Positions 59,645 to 64,000 of a stretch of DNA of 64,000 nt are shown here, piece by piece; positions within the stretch are counted from its first letter, which is position 1, and every line of letters starts with the position of its first letter. The DNA comes from CAVSUZ01 sp963834715 (lineage in GTDB: Bacteria > Pseudomonadota > Alphaproteobacteria > Acetobacterales > Acetobacteraceae): positions 682,001 to 746,000 of the forward strand of contig CAWIDE010000022.1 of the NCBI GenBank assembly GCA_963834715.1, in the 5' to 3' direction. The notes beneath the pieces are model-generated. The model was not told where the DNA came from and did not search any database. It was given only the letters and a program-made list of their open reading frames with translations. Position numbers and translations under genes: made by a program.

Positions 59645-60827
59645 TCACGAAAATCCGCGGCTGCTCGCCTCCCTCAAATACCGCGCCAGTGCCATCGCCA
59701 GCGGAAATGTCGCCAGCGCTGCAATCGCCGTCGCGCCACTCGCCCAATTCACCCCGACCGCATCCCCCAGAACCCCATACAGGATCGGCGAAATCGCGCC
59801 CGAGCCGATCGTGCCGGTATAAAACAATGCAAACGCCCGCTCAGCCTGCCCGGGCGGGGTCAGTTCCGGCACCGTCCCATATAGCACCGAGGACGTAACC
59901 ATTCAGCATTACCCCCAGCACCGGTAAGATTACCAAACACGGCACCAGCGGCAGCATTAGGACCGCCAGAATGCACCCCGCCGTCCCTCCTTCCGTCAGC
60001 AGCACCGTTGCCAGCACGCCGAGTCGTGCGCCAAGGTACCCGCACGCAAACTTCCCCGCCGCGCCGCCCAGGAACACCAATGCCAGCGCGGACCCGACCA
60101 CCGGCAGCGACGCCCCCTTGGCCGTCAGCAGGAACGGCAGAAACGTCAGCAAGCCCATTCGCACGCCGCTATCCAGCACTCCGATCGCCAGTAGCAGCGG
60201 AAACCCGCCGCGCCCGCGCCCAGTCGCTGGCGTAACCTGCCGCTCATCGCCACCAGCAGCCGGCGGCATCAGCACCAGTGCCGCCATCGCCATGACCAAC
60301 CCAAGTAACGCCAGCAACCAAAGCGATCGCCGCCACGTCATCATCGTCAGCAATAATGACGTCAAAGCGGGGATCGCCGCCTTCCCCAGATCGCCGCTGA
60401 AATTATAGGTTCCCAGCGGTCCGCGCGCCGCCGCTCCATACGCCCGTGACACCGCAGCCCAAGCGATCGGATGTTGGGTGCTCGAACCCGCGCCAGCAAG
60501 CGCTAGCGCCCCGCATAACCCGATCAGCCCCCCGGAACACCCCGCCAGGGCATACCCGAAACCGGCCAGCGCGGTGCCAGCCGCCAGCATCATCCGTCCG
60601 TCGATGTGCTCAGCAAAACGTCCGCACGGAATTTGCAGCAATGCCATCGACCCGGAATACAGTCCGCGCAACAGCGCCAGCATCCCATAGCCGATCGCGA
60701 ACTCCTTCTGCCAGATTGGCAGCAGAACATAGATCAGATCCGTGTAGCCATCGTGCAGTGCATGAACCGCACCCGCAACAGCAAGCGTCCGTCGTGCGGA
60801 TGCTCGCACCAGCAGCACTTGTGACAT
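59645..60827 (-). pseudogene. MFS transporter with a single-base frameshift
   Basis: The main part (VHALHDGYTDLIYVLLPIWQ, and many membrane helices) runs from an ATG at 60827 to ILPVLGVMLNG. An extra base at 59897-59898 then breaks the frame; the next frame continues as TSSVLYGTVPELTPPGQAER and on to a stop at 59645. Repaired, it has about 393 residues and 12 helices, like the fosmidomycin-resistance-type MFS group. This may be an assembly indel. Confidence 0.85.
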
Positions 60828-61034
60828 TGTGCCCTTCAAACCCAAACGCGCCTCGGTACAGGATCATGCGCTTGCATACCACCGGCGGCGCACGTTCCGG
60901 TCCAGCGATGGCGCCACTCCGACCGACCACCCCGCCGTGCCCGCTCGTCCCGTTTGATGAGCTGAGCGGCGGGGCGACGGCTGGGCAGATCCAGTACCGC
61001 GCTACTCAGGGATAGCTAAGGATCACGCCGAGCA
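60828..61034. other. Intergenic region, nothing recognised
   Basis: About 200 bases between the MFS gene and the GST gene, both on the minus strand. No gene or hairpin with a T tract is seen. Confidence 0.35.
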
Positions 61035-61679
61035 TCACGCGGCTTCCCTGAAATCTCCGATCTGCGCATCCAGGGCGCGTTTGAAGGCAGGCCGCGCGGT
61101 GCAACACTCGACATAAGCAGCGAGACGCTGATCGCTCGTGACAAGGTCAGTATGTTTGAGGATTCGAAGCACGGTCGTCATCATTAGATCGCCCGCCGTG
61201 AATCGGTCGCCGTCGAGATAGTGCTTTTCGCCAAGCGAAATGGACAGCGCCGAAAGGCGTTTCCGCACGAACTCCACCGCCCGTGGGCGGCGCAGCCTTG
61301 CCCATTCCTCGTTGGCGTAAAACAGATCAATCAACGCAACGTTCATAACGAACGGCTCGATCGAGTTGAGCGCGGCTATAAGCCATTGTATTGCCCGCGC
61401 TCGGACGCCCGCGTCCCGTGGCAGAAGCACGTCGCTCCTCTCGCCAATGTACAGAACGATGGCTCCCGATTCGAACAGGACGAAACCGTCCTCCTCGAGA
61501 ACCGGCACCTGCCCGAATGGCTGCAGTGCACGATAATCCGGCTTGTCCTGATCGCCCTGGTCCAGGAGACGCGTGCGGTAAGGCAAACCCGCCTCCTCCA
61601 GCGCCCAACGCACCCGAAGATCGCGCACCTGGCCACGGCCAAAGTCCGGAACCCATTTGAAAGCAGAAATCGTGATCAT
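61035..61679 (-). CDS. Glutathione S-transferase
   Basis: A 214-residue GST. The thioredoxin-like domain has GQVRDLRVRWALEEAGLPYR, FGQVPVLEEDGFVLFESGAI (the glutathione site) and VLYIGERSD. The helical C-terminal domain has DGDRFTAGDLMMTTVLRIL. It is unlike the GST at 31631. Probably a soluble detoxification enzyme. Confidence 0.88.
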   Translation of the reverse strand: MITISAFKWVPDFGRGQVRDLRVRWALEEAGLPYRTRLLDQGDQDKPDYRALQPFGQVPVLEEDGFVLFESGAIVLYIGERSDVLLPRDAGVRARAIQWLIAALNSIEPFVMNVALIDLFYANEEWARLRRPRAVEFVRKRLSALSISLGEKHYLDGDRFTAGDLMMTTVLRILKHTDLVTSDQRLAAYVECCTARPAFKRALDAQIGDFREAA

Positions 61680-61908
61680 ATCGTGCCCTTCTTTGCAGAA
61701 CTTCGCTGCCTCGATACTTCACCGCACGGCAAACTATTAGGGCAGCAACGGCGAGAGGTCAACACCTGGCGCCCCCTGCGAAGGCAGGGGCCCTAATGTC
61801 ACCCTTCCAAATGCCCATCCCACGCAATAAATAAGCATATTGCGCCGCGCGCCGCGCGCACGGTCCGGTCAGCCGTTCCCCGACGGCAATAACAGAAGGA
61901 GACTGGAC

Positions 61909-63552
61909 ATGAACCCCACCCTCGTCCTCATCGACCTTGCCGGGGCCGTCGCCCTCCTTCTCTGGGGTGTCCGCATGGTCCAGACCGGCGTGCAGCGCGC
62001 CTTCGGCTCCAGGCTCCGAACTTTCCTCGCCGCCGCTCTGCGCAACCGCTTGACCGCCTTCGCTGCCGGCCTCGGCGCCACCGCCGTACTACAAAGCAGC
62101 ACGGCCACCGGCCTGATGCTGACCGGCCTCGCTGCCGGAGCTGCCATCGACCTTATCCCCGCGCTCGCTGTCATGCTCGGCGCCAACGTCGGAACGACTT
62201 TAATCGTCCAGGTCGTTTCATTCGATGTCGCCCGCATCGCTCCCGCACTGATCGCCGTCGGCTTCCTTATGTTCCGCCGTCCTGCCACGCGCACCCGTGA
62301 TCTCGGCCGCGTGCTTATCGGCCTCGGCCTGATCCTGCTGGCGCTGCAGCAGCTCACCGCGGTCACCGCACCCGTGGATCACGCACCCACGCTTCACGCC
62401 ATCTTCACCGCTCTTACTCCCGATCCGCTGATTCTGATGCTGATCGCCGCCGGCCTTACCTGGGCTGCGCATTCCAGCGTGGCTATGGTGCTCTTCATTA
62501 TGTCGCTCGCCGCCGGCCATGTCGTCACACCACACGCCGCCTACGTTATGGTCCTCGGCGCCAATCTCGGAACGGCGATCAACCCGGTGCTGGAAGGCGC
62601 CGCCGGCGACGCTCCCTCAGCGAAATCTATCCCGCTCGGCAACCTTCTCAACCGCGCACTCGGTTGTGCGCTGGCTCTATTCGCAATTCCCTACATCACC
62701 GCCCCTGAAGCGAGCCCCGCCCGTGCCGTCGCCGACTTCCACACCGCGTTCAACATTCTTCTTGCGATCATCTTCCTCCCCCTCCTGACCCCCTACGCCG
62801 CGCTGCTCCGTCGCCTGATCCCAGCCCGCACCCTCCACGCCGATCCCGCGCGCCCGATCTATCTCGACCGAGCCGCCATCGAGACGCCCGTGGTTGCCAT
62901 CGGCGCCGCCGCGCGCGAGGCTCTGCGCCTGCCCGACATCCTCGAATCTATGTTGCAGGGAATCCGCGATTCGCTTCACACTGACGACCGTAAGCGAGTC
63001 GCGGAGATCCGGCACCTGGACGACAGGCTTGATAAGCTCAATTCCTCCATCAAGGGCTATCTCACCTCCCTGGATCCAGAGGCGATGACTGACGCCGACC
63101 ATCGCCGTGTAGAGCAAGTCTTGACATTCGCAACCAATATGGAGCATGCGGGCGACGTCATCGACAAGAACCTCGCCTCCCTCGCCGCCAAGCGCGTTAA
63201 GAGATGCTTAACCTTTTCCCCCGAAGGTCAGGCCGAGATCGCCGCCATGATGGACCGCCTGATCGTGAACCTCCGCACTGCGGCCGCCGTCTTCGCCTCC
63301 GATGATCCCCGCGGCGCCCGCCTGCTCGCCGGAGAAAAGGAGGTTTTCCGCGACATGGAGGCCGCCGCGACCCGCGCGCACTTCGATCGCCTTCGCCAGG
63401 GCAGAAGGGAAACTGCGGAAACCAGCGCACTGCATATCGACATGTTGCGCGATCTCAAGCAGCTTAACGCCCATTTGGTGCAGGCTGCTGCCTACCCACT
63501 CCTGGAAACCGAAGGCGCGTTGTTGCCTACTCGCCTTCGCTCCGTCGCCTGA
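61909..63552 (+). CDS. Na/Pi cotransporter family protein with PhoU-like C-terminus
   Basis: A 547-residue protein. Two repeated membrane halves carry the QSST signature: GLGATAVLQSSTATGLMLTG near residue 60 and LTWAAHSSVAMVLFIMSLA near 185, the second with a degenerate HSS in place of QSS. Residues of about 330-540 are PhoU-like helices (LESMLQGIRDSLHTDDRKRV). AGAAGGAG precedes the ATG at 61909. It would take up phosphate by sodium symport. The Nudix gene follows by nine bases. Confidence 0.9.
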   Translation: MNPTLVLIDLAGAVALLLWGVRMVQTGVQRAFGSRLRTFLAAALRNRLTAFAAGLGATAVLQSSTATGLMLTGLAAGAAIDLIPALAVMLGANVGTTLIVQVVSFDVARIAPALIAVGFLMFRRPATRTRDLGRVLIGLGLILLALQQLTAVTAPVDHAPTLHAIFTALTPDPLILMLIAAGLTWAAHSSVAMVLFIMSLAAGHVVTPHAAYVMVLGANLGTAINPVLEGAAGDAPSAKSIPLGNLLNRALGCALALFAIPYITAPEASPARAVADFHTAFNILLAIIFLPLLTPYAALLRRLIPARTLHADPARPIYLDRAAIETPVVAIGAAAREALRLPDILESMLQGIRDSLHTDDRKRVAEIRHLDDRLDKLNSSIKGYLTSLDPEAMTDADHRRVEQVLTFATNMEHAGDVIDKNLASLAAKRVKRCLTFSPEGQAEIAAMMDRLIVNLRTAAAVFASDDPRGARLLAGEKEVFRDMEAAATRAHFDRLRQGRRETAETSALHIDMLRDLKQLNAHLVQAAAYPLLETEGALLPTRLRSVA

Positions 63553-63561
63553 GCCGCACCC

Positions 63562-64000
63562 ATGCCGCGCAAACCAATAACAAACAAACAGGGTCACGGT
63601 CGCCAGTTCGCCGCGCTTCCCTATACCCGCCAGGACGGCGAGACAGTCATAATGCTGGTAACCAGCCGCGAAACCGGCCGCTGGGTCCTGCCGAAGGGCT
63701 GGGCCGAGAAGCACCTCAACGGCCCGCGTCTCGCCGCCAAGGAAGCGTTCGAGGAGGCCGGTATCATGGGCGACGTCCAGCGCAAGGCGATCGGAAGCTA
63801 TAACTATCTTAAGCAACTACCCAACAATCGCCATCTCGAATGCGATGTCAAAGTCTTCCCTCTGCACGTCCACAAGCTGCTCAGCAACTGGCCCGAGCGC
63901 AAACAACGCGATCGCCGCTGGTTCACCCTTTCTCAGGCCGCGATGGCCGTGGACGAACCCGACCTCTCCGCGCTTCTGCTCCGCCTGAGCACAACACGCC
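63562..64000 (+). CDS. Nudix hydrolase (DIPP-like), 3' end outside the window
   Basis: One hundred and forty-six codons are visible. The Nudix box is KGWAEKHLNGPRLAAKEAFE EAGI (spaced only for length); the usual Arg of REUxEE is Lys. The N-terminus (GRQFAALPYTRQDGETVIML) is like that of diphosphoinositol polyphosphate/diadenosine phosphate hydrolases in alphaproteobacteria. The distance to the Na/Pi gene suggests cotranscription and possibly a link to polyphosphate metabolism. Confidence 0.85.
   Translation, partial: MPRKPITNKQGHGRQFAALPYTRQDGETVIMLVTSRETGRWVLPKGWAEKHLNGPRLAAKEAFEEAGIMGDVQRKAIGSYNYLKQLPNNRHLECDVKVFPLHVHKLLSNWPERKQRDRRWFTLSQAAMAVDEPDLSALLLRLSTTR

Overview
The window is high-GC, densely coded DNA that looks like an alphaproteobacterium, most likely a member of the Acetobacteraceae (Rhodospirillales). 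This is an inference from gene content and order, not from a search. The supporting signs are the secG-pyrG-kdsA run, a his operon with a DUF2628 gene and a HIT gene, ppiD-trpE, proA-nadD-rsfS, a hopanoid-type HpnK deacetylase, a Hint-domain beta-helix protein, a DUF1127 protein, and short intergenic palindromic repeats that read as SPLPLGEVAGRSAAGE-like peptides. I see no tRNA, rRNA or CRISPR array.

Layout. 1-5.9 kb: end of an enolase-superfamily gene, a decayed RES/Xre toxin-antitoxin pair, then an accessory catabolic locus (RutF-like flavin reductase, long-insert Rieske protein, alpha/beta hydrolase, frameshifted ABM protein) with ArsR and LysR regulators. 5.9-13.7 kb: an amidohydrolase / 99-residue protein / Rieske operon, then an AaeA-like efflux fusion protein and its FUSC partner, which is split by an IS3-family insertion. 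13.7-31.4 kb: mostly housekeeping: a 33-bp tandem array, trpE, ppiD, a large Hint protein, tpiA, secG, pyrG, kdsA, ridA, and the his operon (hisB, DUF2628, hisH, GNAT, hisA, hisF, hisE, hinT) on the minus strand. 31.6-38.6 kb: GST, rsfS, nadD, proA, ggt, csaA, gpt and a CorC-type CBS protein. 38.6-45 kb: small accessory genes and a soluble winged-helix/TPR regulator. 44.5-51.3 kb: an SHMT-like enzyme, an M20 amidohydrolase, and a three-gene operon of a Rieske oxygenase with two flavoprotein oxidoreductases that suggests N-methylated amine catabolism. 51.4-64 kb: bactofilin, hpnK, an agmatinase-like enzyme, a sulfatase, a Rap1a/Tai-like protein, a second amidohydrolase, an MFS transporter, a GST, a Na/Pi cotransporter and a partial Nudix gene.

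A striking property is the number of genes whose conserved halves lie in two adjacent frames: an ABM protein, two small coiled-coil proteins, two MFS transporters, hpnK and the sulfatase signal peptide. Either this genome is losing genes or the assembly carries single-base indels; the sequence alone cannot tell which.

The best candidates for something undescribed are the two-locus family of Rieske proteins with an unusually long, cysteine-bearing insert between the two cluster-binding motifs (one next to a flavin reductase, one in a tight operon with an amidohydrolase and an unrecognised helical protein), and the helically phased 33-bp repeat array upstream of a cupin gene.
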